Below, one piece after another: positions 47,758 to 60,000 of a stretch of DNA of 64,000 bases. The notes below the pieces were generated by a model, which did not search any database, was not told the DNA's origin, and worked only from the letters and a program-made list of their open reading frames with translations. Position 1 is the first letter of the stretch. Each line of letters opens with the position of its first letter. The position numbers were made by a program, and so were the translations under genes. This DNA comes from Pseudophaeomoniella oleicola (lineage: Eukaryota; Ascomycota; Eurotiomycetes; Phaeomoniellales; Phaeomoniellaceae), in NCBI GenBank assembly GCA_003868215.1, contig QWDQ01000068.1, positions 1-64,000 on the forward strand. The letters are read 5' to 3'.

Positions 47758-48684
47758 ATGGAAGGTCCTCCTAAAAAGCGTTGCAAGAAAGCTGGTTCGC
47801 CCATCTCCTTCCCTTTGATCACACTCGAAAAACCTGCCGACACTAGGCCCTCGTCAACCACTACAGAGACGTCAGACCGCGAAAAAGCAGAAAAGGCATT
47901 TAGCACCATCAAAGACATTTGGGTAAATCAATTCGATGAGCTCCAGAAGACGCAAGAGGAGCTTCAAGAGACGCGAGAAGCACTTTGCCAAAGCAGACTC
48001 AGGTATTTCAACTTGAACACGGAGCACAAAGGTCTCAGAAGCCAAGTCGAAGCACTTCAACTCAAAGAGACGGCATCACATAAATCCCTTGACTCGCTCA
48101 GAACTCAAAATGACAATATTCTCAAGTTAAGTGAACAGAGGGACAGAGAGAGAATTGTAAGCCTTGCTCAGCTCGCTTCCAGAAATGAAAAGATCAAGAG
48201 CATGATCAACCGAGTTGCCAATGGAAATGAATTTCCCGATGACCTCCAACATTTACAATCGCTCATCTGTATGACGATGGCTTCGGAAACAAGAGTAGCC
48301 TGTCTTAGGCTGTGTCAGAACGTTCAAGAGGAAATTTCCAGCAAGCCGAGTGATGACTTTACTAAAAGTAAGCACAAGCAAACCGATCAATCTTGTCACA
48401 CAGACACCAGGACAACCAGAAAAGCTCCCACATCGGCAATGCAAATCACGAAGAAGAAGACGAGACCCGCCACAACCGCGCCAGAAACCACCCATGTGAA
48501 CAAGGCAAAGAAGCGGCCAGCAGACATCGTTTTCGAAGCAGATGATCACGTCGACTCCCAGACCGAAGACCCAACAGAACCAACACAGGCTACTATCACT
48601 CCACGTGGGCTTGTAAACGAGATACTTGAAGCCCTTTCGAAAGGCTGGTCAGTTGACCGCACCATGCCTGTATCCTTTTTTTGA
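47758..48684 (+). CDS. Hypothetical coiled-coil protein
   Basis: I do not recognise a family. The single exon encodes 308 residues starting MEGPPKKRCKKAGSP, which contains a possible nuclear localisation signal. Residues about 40-155 are strongly helical and charged with heptad-like spacing (FDELQKTQEELQETREALCQ, GLRSQVEALQLKE), so a coiled coil is likely. The second half is Lys/Thr-rich (KKKTRPATTAPETTHVNKAK) and presumably disordered, and the end LVNEILEALSKGWSVDRT may form a short helix. Codon use and length support a real gene. It may be a chromatin or cytoskeletal adaptor, but that is a guess. Confidence 0.7.
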   Translation: MEGPPKKRCKKAGSPISFPLITLEKPADTRPSSTTTETSDREKAEKAFSTIKDIWVNQFDELQKTQEELQETREALCQSRLRYFNLNTEHKGLRSQVEALQLKETASHKSLDSLRTQNDNILKLSEQRDRERIVSLAQLASRNEKIKSMINRVANGNEFPDDLQHLQSLICMTMASETRVACLRLCQNVQEEISSKPSDDFTKSKHKQTDQSCHTDTRTTRKAPTSAMQITKKKTRPATTAPETTHVNKAKKRPADIVFEADDHVDSQTEDPTEPTQATITPRGLVNEILEALSKGWSVDRTMPVSFF

Positions 48685-49986
48685 CCCTATCAACCAAGCA
48701 AGACATTCCCTCCCCTTGTTCACTGTCTCTCAGCCAGGATAGAAATTAGCGAACGACATTACATCATATGCTACCTACCCACTCACTCGCTCACCCACCA
48801 GCTCACCCATTCACTATCCACACCCCGACCTACCAAAGTATCCATTTTTCCCTCTCACACACCATCAATCGTAAACAACAATCCCAACAACTAATCTTCT
48901 CCTCCGTGGCCGGCTTATGACTTTCTTGCTTTACTTGTCTGCCTATCTCCCTCTCCTGCTCCTTCTTCTTCTCGACATTTTCTCATTTACTCATCCAGGA
49001 AGGGGAAAAAATGCGAGATTTGCTAGGTAGGATAGGATAGGACACGATAGAAAAATCAAACACTAGGAACCTTCTAGATGAGGATAGATAGGATTTGTAT
49101 TGTTGAATTTTTATCTACCTTAATTATTACAGTAATTTAATTGGTTAAATAGGTACGACTCTAATTACCTACCTACCTTACCTTACGGATGAGTTCGGAT
49201 CAGATCATATTCCGTTTTTCATGCTCGGCATCCCTGAAAAGCAGAGTCGTTGTTTAGCAAGGCAAGGCAAAGTAAAGGCAAAAGATCGATTGATATGCAT
49301 AGGAAGAAGAAAGAGTAAAATGAGTAAAATGAGTAATAATAATAATGATTTGCATTATCTTCTTCTCCTTCTTCTGTCTCTCTCTTTTCGAGGAGCATAT
49401 AAAAACAATACATGCGTCCACATGATATAGGATGTAAGTTTATAATACATGCGTCAAGACATGTTCCCTATAAAATGAAAAGGGAGTCGAAAGGCGCCGC
49501 CGTGTTTTCCCTGTTTCCTCTCCCTTTGTCTACCGAGAAAGAAATTTCGCCCGTGGAATTAAAAAACATAAAACCTGCCTTCATTTCCTTTTTCTTTTTA
49601 CCTTGACCGTTTCTCTTGCCCTTTCCCTTTCCATGAAATATGCGACGGCGCATTTCCCCAGACCCTTTCCCAGATATTGAAACGAGGGATACTAATAAAT
49701 AAAAAAAAGCTTCGTGGGTGTATCTTAACTTGGACTGTAAAACATGCAAAAAATAAATAGATTCAGTGAGTCGTTGGATTATTCGACATCCATCGTTTGA
49801 AGATCAAAAATTTCAAGCTCGTACGAGCACTTGTTTCGAGCCCGTATACCATTCCTCAGGACCAGCCAGAGGAAAGATTTCACTCCCAGAAGGAACAGCT
49901 GACACTTGAGGTGGTACCGCCATAAAACAGGTATGGCACCAAGATGATCTTCCACACTAGGTTTGCGGTGAATGCAAGAGATACTC
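48685..49986. other. Convergent intergenic region
   Basis: This 1.3-kb stretch lies between convergent stops. It includes TACCTACCTTACC words (49165-49190), AT-rich segments and pyrimidine runs. Several short frames (49219-49749) are low-complexity and look like chance. Confidence 0.5.
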
Positions 49987-52900
49987 TCAAAACATCCCAC
50001 CATCCACCATCCTTTCTTGCTGGCGACCAGACGCTGGCATGCCAGGAGGATTCGTTGGGCGCATAGGAGGCCGACCACTGGGCATAGGTAGCGATTCCGG
50101 TCCCACAAGGCCATATCCCATTTGCTTGGGAGGAGCTGGACCTTGCCAACCCATTGGTTTGCCAGCATGGGCAACAGGTCCGACTGGCATTGTCGTCATA
50201 CGTTGAGTATGTTGAAGCGCGGGAGGCCGCCCACTTGTAGTAGGTGTCCTTGATCTCGTTCCTGGACCTGGGCCTGGACCTGGGCCCTGGCCTCTGACGG
50301 AGGGAGGGTAATAAGGGTGGGGAGAAGAGCCCTGCATTGGAAGTCCAGGACTGCGTTCCTCTTTGAGACGTTCCGCGCGAGCAAGACTATTCAACGAACC
50401 ACCCTCAGATGAGCTCTTCCTTAATCTCTGGCGTGGATGCTTCTGCTTATCGTTATCATCATAAGACTCAGAACGCTCTTCTGCCGCGTCACGACCGTCA
50501 CGACCAGATGTAGCAGAATCTGGAGTGAACGCATAATCATTCAGTGGCGGCACAGGCATGATGGATGCATTTGCAGACCGAGGCATCTGTTGGTGTTCAA
50601 CTGGTGTCCGGCGACCAGAGTTAGTTTGTAGTGTAGTCGTAGGACGGCGACGGCGTGGATTCATTGCTGGCAGCGGGGGAGAAGCGCTCGGGTTGTCTCC
50701 AGGAGGTGTGACCCCTCGGTGATCGGGACCATTCTGCGAGCGGGGAAGGCCATACGTGGGGATAGTACTAGTAGAGGAGAGGAAGGTCGGCTCAGAGATC
50801 ATCCCTTTCGTGACAGAACGTTTGCGTGGTGGCTGCTGTAAGGGAAGCTGCGGGGTTGATCTCCCTGATGGATGTTGCGCATCCCCTTCCGTCATAGCAG
50901 GTGAGGGGTGGTCTATGTACAATGGCGGGGTGGAATTGGCAGAATAAGGAGCCGACGGCGACGGCGAAGGTCGAGGAGAAGCACCAAGGTCAGGGGAACC
51001 GGTCTGTATTGGCTGGAGCGCGTGACTGTCGAAGTAATTGGTTGCCGCACGGGTGGATGCAGCTCTTGATTCCGAGCGATAACGGCCGGTAGCAGCAGAG
51101 GCAGAGCGTTCGTAAGGATAGTGCCTATTGGATTCAACAGAAGGCCGAGCCGACATCGAAGTGCTGGTGGGTGGCTGACTCGGTCGATCATGTTCATGAG
51201 TTGAATTACCCTCTTTACTATGTCCAACTCCAGAGCGTAGGTTCTGGCCCTCGAAGTGGTTGTATTCGAATCTCTCGTTGTTTCTGCTGTTCCCGAAAGG
51301 CGGCGTGTTGTCCCCGTGGCTCTGATTGAAGCCTGGAAATCCGCGTGATGCACTGTCAACAGAAGGCCTTGGAGGACTAGGTGACGTCTGGGGTGGAAGT
51401 GGGCTCCGTGGGGCTCGAGGTTTCGGTCGCTGCGACAAAGCCTGGAGCATCTGTTCCTCTTCTTCATGCCAGAGATCGACTTTCTGTACCTTGTTGGATT
51501 CACTCTGGGTGGAAGAGGTCCCGATGCCCAGCATTTTCATGGCTTTCGAATTACTGTCTGCGTTCTTATCAGGCATAGGGTGTTTACTTGTCTTTGACCT
51601 GAGCATTGAAAAGGCATTACTAGCTTTGCTCTGTCGATGTTGTTCCGCCGATGCTGACGGCGCAGGACTCGTCGCTCGGCTACTTCCCTCCACTACGCTC
51701 TTCAGGTTCTCCCGTACGCGCCTTCGTCTCTCTGCAAGTTCGTTGTTGAACTCTTCCCGATCCCGTTCAGTGGAAGTGCTCTCGTGGCGCTGATGGTGCA
51801 ATTGTAGCTCCTCCTGCCACGTTCGACTGGGCGCTTGGTCCTCACTCGAACGAGACGCGGCGGAGGTCAACACCTGCTGCGGTTTGCCTTGATTTTGAGC
51901 TCTCAGCGCAGCCGCTTGCCCCAAGATCTGCCGAGCTTTCTCGGACATGGTCATTACAGGATCCTGCGCAGCATGTTCAGGTTGATCGGCTTGCTTTGAG
52001 GCCATATCGTCATATTCAAATGGATTGCTATGCATGCTCTCAGGGTGATTGACAGTGCGGCCAGTGGCTGCAGCGAAAGTGGAATGCAAATACTCAGGAG
52101 CTTCGGGCTGGAATCCGGGAGAAGGAGGTAATACAGATGCCTCCGAATCTTGGCGCAAATGCGTGCGAATAAGGCCTCCGATGCCGCCAACTGGTCCAAG
52201 AGTGGGTGAGTCAATAGCTAGTGGATCTCCATCGGGGGGGGTGTCTGAGGCCTCCTTCTCGGTCTTAAGATCCAGTATGAACGAAGTCGCTGGATCTAGA
52301 GGCAGTACTCCTGATTCAACGCTCGGGGACCTTGCGGCCGAGTGCTGTGGCCTGAAAGCTGGGTGAACACCGAAGGCATCCACGGTTGGGTGATGACGTG
52401 AGAGCGATGAAGATGGCTGGTCAGTATCAGAGTCATCACTGGGACTGAACGCATCGAAGAAGGTCCCGGTTGTCTTTTGAGGATCTGGGGGAGACCCAGA
52501 TACGGTCGGGAGGCTTGGTTCACGCTTGATGCTGACAGGCATCGGAGACTCCCTGGGTCTGAAAGACTGATGTGAACCCGCGCTGCTTGCATTGGACGAA
52601 GCGCGGGATGCAGGTTTCGTGGGAATGCTCGGTAATGGCGTGGTTGGAGGCGGTGTCCGAGTAGAAAAGTTTCTTTGGCTATCGACATGCATCTGCATCT
52701 GTCTCTGGGAAAACTGCTGGTCATCGTATTGTTTTGTCGGCTTATTGAAAAGTCCCATCGCAGTTGCTTTTCCTCGATCTTCAGGCTGTACGCTACTTGA
52801 AAAGGCCGCCATACTCTCGGAATCACTAATGGGAGGGCTTAGAGGTGGGACAAATCCAAATGACTTTTCCGCGGATGTTTCAGCACTTTCAAAGCTGCGT

Positions 52901-54027
52901 GTTCCCAGATCTGAAGGAACAGTTGGAGGTGGTGACACCGACGGAGGCGGACTCGCGGAGCGAAAGACGGTCGTGGACGAGTACACCGGTGCTGACCTCT
53001 GAAACTTTTCATTCATACCAGTTGCACTCTTCGATTGCAATAGAGGATGAAAACTCTTGTCAGTGCTCACTGCTCGCTGTCGAGTGATGCTCTCCAGCAC
53101 CTCTCTAGCGGAAGGACTCTGTTCAAGGGCCTGGCCGTACAAGCGTCGATGTATTGTTGCTTGTCGGTCCAGGTTCGGCTGGCTTTGTGAGTTGTTTTTG
53201 CTTAACTGTGACCCATTGGTTGGTTGAGATTCGATCGAAGTTGCGGCCGTAGATGTTCTTTTGTTAGACGGCGCAGAGTTCGTTGATGACACTGTGCCTC
53301 TGTTCCTGCTGAAGGCTGTTGTCGAGGGTGAACTAGCAGACTCGTTCTCTTCTGAGATCAGACCAGCTTCTGCAGGCATTTCTGATTCTTCGGAACTGCG
53401 GCTTTCTTCCTTCTCTTTCTGCTTCAGTTTTTGGAAAGCGGACTGTGTCACATCATCCTCGTAGATTACCCTTCCACCGAGTCCCTTGTTCGTAGCACCT
53501 CCTGCAGGAATGGCATACAGCTTTTGTCTACCCCCGAACAGATTGTTGCCTTGGCCAGGCTTGGACCTTGACATAATGCTTCCACCGTTATTTGTGTCAT
53601 CATCGGTCCCATATCCGCCATCTGATGCAAAGGAATCACTTCGTTCTGTTGTTGCAAATGGTGGACGTATCGATTCCTTCAACGATGCGACTTCGTCGAT
53701 GTCGGCAAGGGCATTGTTCGAAAAGAGATTCAGCCTCGACGCTCGTTTCGGAAAGAGAACGCTATCGTCATTTGCCTTGCCCAGCTTCGAGTTCGGGTCA
53801 TCCTGCTCTCGAAGCATACTAAACCTGGCAGACAAGTTCGGCATCAGCAGACTAGTACGAAAGTCATCTGCAGACGGTAAGACTGTCTTCAGGTCAATCT
53901 CTGGCTCGACATGTTGTGGCTTCTTTTTGTTCCTTTTAAACGTCTTTGAGGAAGTAAGTGACGAGTTTGTGTTGTCCTGAGGCTCGGGGGTATCATTTCC
54001 CTTCCTCCTATTTCTGAAGCGGTTCAT
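49987..54027 (-). CDS. Large disordered conserved fungal protein (1346 residues)
   Basis: I do not recognise a named family. One uninterrupted exon encodes 1346 residues, starting MNRFRNRRKGNDTPEPQDN. The first 200 residues look most constrained, with DLKTVLPSADDFRTSLLMPN, SARFSMLREQDDPNSKLGK and the GGRQKLYAIPAGG and GGRVIYEDDVTQSAFQKLKQ segments. Most of the rest is Ser/Pro/Gln-rich and low in hydrophobics, with short helical charged parts (NELAERRRRVRENLKSVVEG). Near the end there is a Pro-Gly repeat (GQGPGPGPGPG). No membrane segment or catalytic motif is visible. It looks like a cytoplasmic scaffold or signalling substrate; that is inference from composition. Confidence 0.82.
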   Translation of the reverse strand: MNRFRNRRKGNDTPEPQDNTNSSLTSSKTFKRNKKKPQHVEPEIDLKTVLPSADDFRTSLLMPNLSARFSMLREQDDPNSKLGKANDDSVLFPKRASRLNLFSNNALADIDEVASLKESIRPPFATTERSDSFASDGGYGTDDDTNNGGSIMSRSKPGQGNNLFGGRQKLYAIPAGGATNKGLGGRVIYEDDVTQSAFQKLKQKEKEESRSSEESEMPAEAGLISEENESASSPSTTAFSRNRGTVSSTNSAPSNKRTSTAATSIESQPTNGSQLSKNNSQSQPNLDRQATIHRRLYGQALEQSPSAREVLESITRQRAVSTDKSFHPLLQSKSATGMNEKFQRSAPVYSSTTVFRSASPPPSVSPPPTVPSDLGTRSFESAETSAEKSFGFVPPLSPPISDSESMAAFSSSVQPEDRGKATAMGLFNKPTKQYDDQQFSQRQMQMHVDSQRNFSTRTPPPTTPLPSIPTKPASRASSNASSAGSHQSFRPRESPMPVSIKREPSLPTVSGSPPDPQKTTGTFFDAFSPSDDSDTDQPSSSLSRHHPTVDAFGVHPAFRPQHSAARSPSVESGVLPLDPATSFILDLKTEKEASDTPPDGDPLAIDSPTLGPVGGIGGLIRTHLRQDSEASVLPPSPGFQPEAPEYLHSTFAAATGRTVNHPESMHSNPFEYDDMASKQADQPEHAAQDPVMTMSEKARQILGQAAALRAQNQGKPQQVLTSAASRSSEDQAPSRTWQEELQLHHQRHESTSTERDREEFNNELAERRRRVRENLKSVVEGSSRATSPAPSASAEQHRQSKASNAFSMLRSKTSKHPMPDKNADSNSKAMKMLGIGTSSTQSESNKVQKVDLWHEEEEQMLQALSQRPKPRAPRSPLPPQTSPSPPRPSVDSASRGFPGFNQSHGDNTPPFGNSRNNERFEYNHFEGQNLRSGVGHSKEGNSTHEHDRPSQPPTSTSMSARPSVESNRHYPYERSASAATGRYRSESRAASTRAATNYFDSHALQPIQTGSPDLGASPRPSPSPSAPYSANSTPPLYIDHPSPAMTEGDAQHPSGRSTPQLPLQQPPRKRSVTKGMISEPTFLSSTSTIPTYGLPRSQNGPDHRGVTPPGDNPSASPPLPAMNPRRRRPTTTLQTNSGRRTPVEHQQMPRSANASIMPVPPLNDYAFTPDSATSGRDGRDAAEERSESYDDNDKQKHPRQRLRKSSSEGGSLNSLARAERLKEERSPGLPMQGSSPHPYYPPSVRGQGPGPGPGPGTRSRTPTTSGRPPALQHTQRMTTMPVGPVAHAGKPMGWQGPAPPKQMGYGLVGPESLPMPSGRPPMRPTNPPGMPASGRQQERMVDGGMF

Positions 54028-57000
54028 GATTGCAAAGGACGCTCCTGGAGATTTCCAGCGTAATGTATCTGAGTCACCGTTTCAGCGAGCAGAGGCACTG
54101 CTATTACCTAGTCAACCTCGGACCGTTGTCGACTACCAACTTGCAGTTTGGCGTAGGTGAAGTAGTATTGAAAAGCTTCAGGTCGACAAGCAACCCATCG
54201 CCGTTCCAGGAGAGCTCCAATAAAGTGCTGGAGATTGGTCGGACGAACAGGGAATAGAAACGAGCGGTGCGAAGCAAATCTGGAGACCACAGCGCAAGGT
54301 GTCTCTTGGCCCCCTATTTCACTATTTTGATGTTTCGGAACGAGGAGTTGCTTGTAGCGATGAACTGTCAGGCCGATGTCCAGCAGCCTTCCGTATCCGT
54401 TCGTAGATCGAAGCAAAATAACGAGTATCCTGTGAGTAACCGGAGTCAACGTGCCGTGATAAATATGTCGTCGAGTCGAACGGGGAGGGACCAGTGATTT
54501 CGAGTCTGGAATGCTATACAGCTGCTGTTGTTGGAACTTTCCAAAAGAATGAGAGTCTTGCTGGCAAACAGATCGGCATGAAAGGAAAGAAGATGATTCT
54601 GTCGCAGCTGAAAAAGAGTGACAAGGTGGCCAGGTGACCGGGTGACGCTGAATAGGAAAAGAGAGATTAGCAGCGCGCTGACTGAGTTGGGATAGGACCT
54701 GCGGCGCGTGGACCTGGTCGAGATAGATTCGATTTGATGGTGATTGGGTTGGTACCTGTTTAGTTAGTGTGGATTCTGCCGACCAAGCGACTTTGCGACT
54801 TTGCGACTTTGCTAATTAATTAAGTTAAGTTAATAACTGAGTCTTTGGTTTTCGCGGAGACGGAAGTGGATCGCTAACTGATTCCTCCTTAGGGACTATC
54901 GTAAGGTCACTCACTAACAACATACTACGTTAAACTTGGACCAGGGGAGCAAACAAGAGTGAAATTTGGATCCGACACAAACAATCCCAGGCACCATGGA
55001 CAAGCAGAGTTGAGGAGGAGTATGATGGAGTACAGTGACATAAGTTAGTTAGTACCGGATGGAATACATACTTCCCGTATGGCTCTGCCAATCCAGGTAC
55101 TCCGTAAGTACTGTAAGTTATAAGGTACCTACCCAATGTAACTGGATGGTCCTTCACTTCCACTCATGTCCAGAGCCCCGAGGTTACAATTCTGAGAGGT
55201 ACACAAGATTACCCCCTGTCACGATCCATGATCAATTGAATCACCCCCCGACTGTACTGTATGACCCGCGTAATGCTGGTAAGATTCATTTCGTTTCCCC
55301 CCCCCCTCCCCCCTTTCCCCCTCTCTTCTCTTCGCTCAATATCCGGTAAGTTACGATATTAGTAATTATTCTTTGCTACTTTGGGTACAACTTGTATCAC
55401 CACATCTGTCTTATCTTCACTCCATCCGGGTCTGGGTCGAGTAGTTGTAGTACGTACAATCTGTTTGGAGTGGATCAGTCTGGCATTTCTATCTTGATGG
55501 CCGTACCGAGTCTTTCTCAGTCTCGTATCTCGAGTTTGCTAACTAAAGACTACATTCACAGGTCGGGAGCTGGCAAGGATTGCGGGTATTCAGCCGTGAT
55601 TGTTTGGGGTGCCTTTCATTTCGTATGGTACGCACTACTGGGCTCCCGTCCCTAAGGTACCTTAGATACCTTATCTTACCTTACCTTAATTCCGGTATTC
55701 TATCATACCGTATTTGATCCTATCTCTTAGAAGCGCCCCCTTTCGGTCCTTTATGTAATTCTGTACTACGGTACAGTACGTGATAGCTTCACATCTCTCT
55801 GAGACGGGTACATCATTCCCGTGGTTGACTTCCCTGCAGTCATGTTATTCATGTAACTTACCTCGAAAGACGGCCACTTATTTGATAGTGCTGATGGTTG
55901 CACTGGATTACGCAAGATCGACTTCCCAACCTTTTTTCAAAGACCAATATGAAACGTGCATTGGCGACACTCGAGAATGCGTCATCCTGAGGGAAGCAGA
56001 GTCAGCCAGTCGAGCCCATGCGCACCAAAAGGAGGCCCATGAATCCCCGAGTAATGTTAAGTTAGTATCGAACCTGATTCGTGTCGAATGTCCAACAACC
56101 CATGTAGGATAGTCCGGCACATCAGATTCATCCTAGTCTAGACGATCCTTCCCATCAAACTGGATGCAATAGACTTAACGTAGTACAATGATATCTCTCC
56201 TATAGGTCATGGAATCGGTAGGAGAAGATCTGTGTGCCTCGGGAAAGAGACGATATTTGTTGCCTGCCATTGCATTTCAACCCTGCACACTACATACGGG
56301 AAGCGTCAGTGCCACACACACACACACACACACACACATGCATTGGCCAGGGGGGATCGACCACACAATCTGCAGACACACAACAGGACCACTTCGCAAA
56401 GAGCATTCGCAGGAATAATGTTCATTTGAAATCATGACTCCGCTCGTTCAGCAGAAGGACTTTAGAAGTTCCGCTTGATGAAGGTCAAGATTGTCCAGAA
56501 TAACAACAGAGGAAAGTTTCTGTCATCAACAAATATTCGTGGTAAATAAACAATGATGCCACATTCATACATAGACTTCATGTTCGGTGGACCCCATCAG
56601 TAACGGTCGTACCTTTTCCAACAATTATATTGGTGCACAAACATTCCTCAGATCTCGCATGAACCACGGATTACAATCGACAATCAGGAGGGAAGCTTTT
56701 TCACGTAGTGCGGCAGTCCAGATGGACGATGAACAGCTGATAGTCACATTCTCTCCGATTGGCGCATTCAGATGTTTTTTGAATTGAGACTGCAACTGAT
56801 CTTGTTCTGTCCATGAAGCGATCACCTGCAGAAAAGATAATTACCTATCGCTAAGTAAATATCACCGAGTGTAAGTTATGATACCTGAATCAAGTGGGAA
56901 ATATGGGAATACGACACTCGTACCGACTGACTGTAACCTTGGGTACCTTACCTAACGTTCACAATCCAAACAGGCTAATGCAGGGGATAGATTGTTCAGT

Positions 57001-60000
57001 CGCCCATTTTCTTATGAATTTTTTCTTTTCCTTTTCCTTTTCCTTTTTGCAAGCGCCACAACCCCTGACTAGTCCAGGCCTACTAACGGGTCGACGCCTC
57101 CTCCGGGGCTCCATTTCCCTGGAGTTAGTGGCCAGCCCAACGTGGCCCGCCAATGTGGATGAACTGCCTGACGATCACAGATGCAAGGAGCAAGGAGATG
57201 AAAGGAAAATAAAAAGGAGCAGGAGCCTACAATCACAAACAAGACCGATGCGGCAGAGACGTTAACCGTTGACCCAACGAGCAGATCAACAATCAAAGTT
57301 ATCACGATTCCGAGCAACCTACATTACTGCATATCAAATGGCGCACTTCTCTCACGCATAATGCACACAAGCGCTGAATCTCGGGTTTGATCATCATTTG
57401 TCCAAACACCACCTACAGTAAGTACGGTGTGCCAGGTTCCGTCCGATAAGCAATGTGACAGGACTGCAGTAGATGTAACAGTTTTGCTTGGTTGCCTGCA
57501 TATCTCCATGTCGATTGCCGGTAACTGTTTCCTACAGGAACGAGATTGAATAGGGTCAACAACCCCTCCTATTGGGGACCATCGGTGGGCGGCGTCAAGC
57601 CTCATGTGATCTTCTTCCGCTCATTGACCAAGGCAGTCTTGATAGTTGTCTCAATTTCCGATCCAACGCAATCTGATCGAACTTTTGCGTGTCCTGTATC
57701 GTCATGCTCACGGTGATGATCTGAGAAACCTGATTTGCAAACCCGTTGCGGTTGCTTAATTGTGTGCGATATAGCTCCGCCTCCTTCACTATCTCAGCTT
57801 CCCCCGAGATTGCAAAAAGCCATGTCGGTCCCCGCAGCGGCTGACAGCAATCTACGATCTCGCCATGGCTTACGACCGAGCTTTCTTATCTGCCTTGGTT
57901 GCTTGAGCAGATGGACAATGTTCTCAAGCACGATGTTACTGTACGATAGTCTACCTCTGTTGCCCTATCAATGTCTCTCTTACAGGAGTTCGGTTCTATC
58001 TCAGTAACTATTTGCTACAAAAGGTTCTGATAAACAGCAGTCAAGGTACACGAGTTCGTCTCAAGTAGACCAACCCCGTCTAATGACGAGACTAATATCG
58101 TATCGAAAATCTGCTCCTGTCTGCTACAGATATTATTATTGCTAATTTCCCAAATTGAGACGGCACAGAAATTGATGCTTCATCTATTTCCCAGGATTTG
58201 CGACGTAATACTGTAGTACGACCAACAACCAAGCGAGGTGACGGGTGCTCCCGTGAACCGGTAAACGCCACTGACTGAAAGCGCGTCTGTCTCGCGTTTA
58301 AGTCGTGTTTGATGGTATCGACTATATTGCGACATCAATAATATTCCGACCATGCTAATATATCACAGTTTACGGTAATGAAGTGTGATGAGCTCACTTC
58401 GTTGACTCGGTATTGGTGGTCTCAATGCTTCATTCGATGATCGAGAAACTCGTATCGTCATGCATGAGAATTTTCAACAACGTTTCCAGGTTCCCTGCGT
58501 CGCTCGCCACGAGGTGCCAACGTATCTCAGGATAGCACGATTCTGATCTGCAGGGATCTCTGCCTGCCTTTTGAATTCATCGCTTCGAGTTGTTGTCATG
58601 AGACAACCCATTTCACTCTCGCTGTCCTTTACTACAGGATATGGACAATTGTCTGACCGTGCTTCTACCGCCTTCGTTTCACATCAAAAGGGAATGATAG
58701 CATCTAAGCCCGCTAGCAATTGCCACATTGCACTGTGCGGGAGGTATATTGCTATGTCGACTCCCCGGTCGGGTGCAGTGGAAAGTATCTCGTTCTTGCT
58801 ATGTCTCCGTGTGGGCTGCCTTCTCCCATCTCAAGCTTTGTGCTTTGCGTACCGTGTGCATTCTCTGTGTGTCTTCCAAGGCCCCAGGCAGGGTCCATGT
58901 AGGGTTCTCCAGATATAGCGTCTTTGACATGGTGCAACTGTCGCTCTCTCCCTTTTGCATTCAATATGAAACCACGACCAGGCTGTTCTGGCAGTTCTGA
59001 GGTTGCAGATTCAAAGCTTGAACAGGGGAACTATCGCGACAACATCGAGTCCAATCCCTTGGCAGCATTGCTACAATCGATCGCCTCCCACGCTCTCACC
59101 AGCTCGTATATCGATCCTGTGTCTTGGTAGTGTGTTGCCTTGGCAGTGGAGGAAACGCTGAAATGCATAGGATCGGCATCATAACGTGCCATCCGTTCAG
59201 TCACCCCTCAGTTGACGAGAACCTAGTGTCTTTGCCAAAAGATTTAGGTAACACTCGTCGTGTTCTCTTGCTTCTCTTTGCTCTTTCAGCCTCGCTATTT
59301 GCACGTTGAAATGGACTTTTTGATTTCCTTGGGCTTCTGCATTCCTGCTGCTCATTTAATCAAGCATCCGGCGGGTAGATGCCCTCAACTTTCGTATAGT
59401 GAACCTTCATTGGGAGAAATATCCCAAAAAGGGTCTCAGAAGTGTCTTTGTTAGCCAAAGCAAAACATACAGTGCTTCATCGAGGACATGAAATTCGGTA
59501 AGATCGAAGCCTACCGAGTACTGGGGACTTCGAGCAGAGTAGCTCTCGAGCTTGCGAAGCCGTCTTCCAAGATTGAGCCATCGGCACTTCCTAAAGTCCA
59601 CTCGTCCATACGTCGTATGTGGCCACATCTCAGATACTACCCGCTGCTGCAGTACCACGGTATGACATCGTTCCGCGTGACCTGTACAGCTATGATAGCC
59701 ACATGCGATTCGAGAAGCAACCAACTGGAACAACCGAAGCGCGCCGGAAGAAAGCGAGAATCAAGACTCGAAGGACTACACACCAATCCATTATCATGAA
59801 ATAGTGGATGGATGAACCAAGGAGTGGACTCGACTGGGATTTTAGGATGTGCGAGATAGATCGATGAAGGAAGAGCTTGTTCTCTTTGTCTGTCTACCCA
59901 TTGATATATAATGCGTGTATTCGGAATACTCGGAACAATATGGTCCTCGATCCGGACTTCGAACGCGATAATATGCTTTGAAAGGAAGCTTACATGCCAC

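Noticed and set aside
56209-56437. Three overlapping frames with His-Thr repeats
   Set aside because: They are artefacts of a CA dinucleotide run read in different frames.
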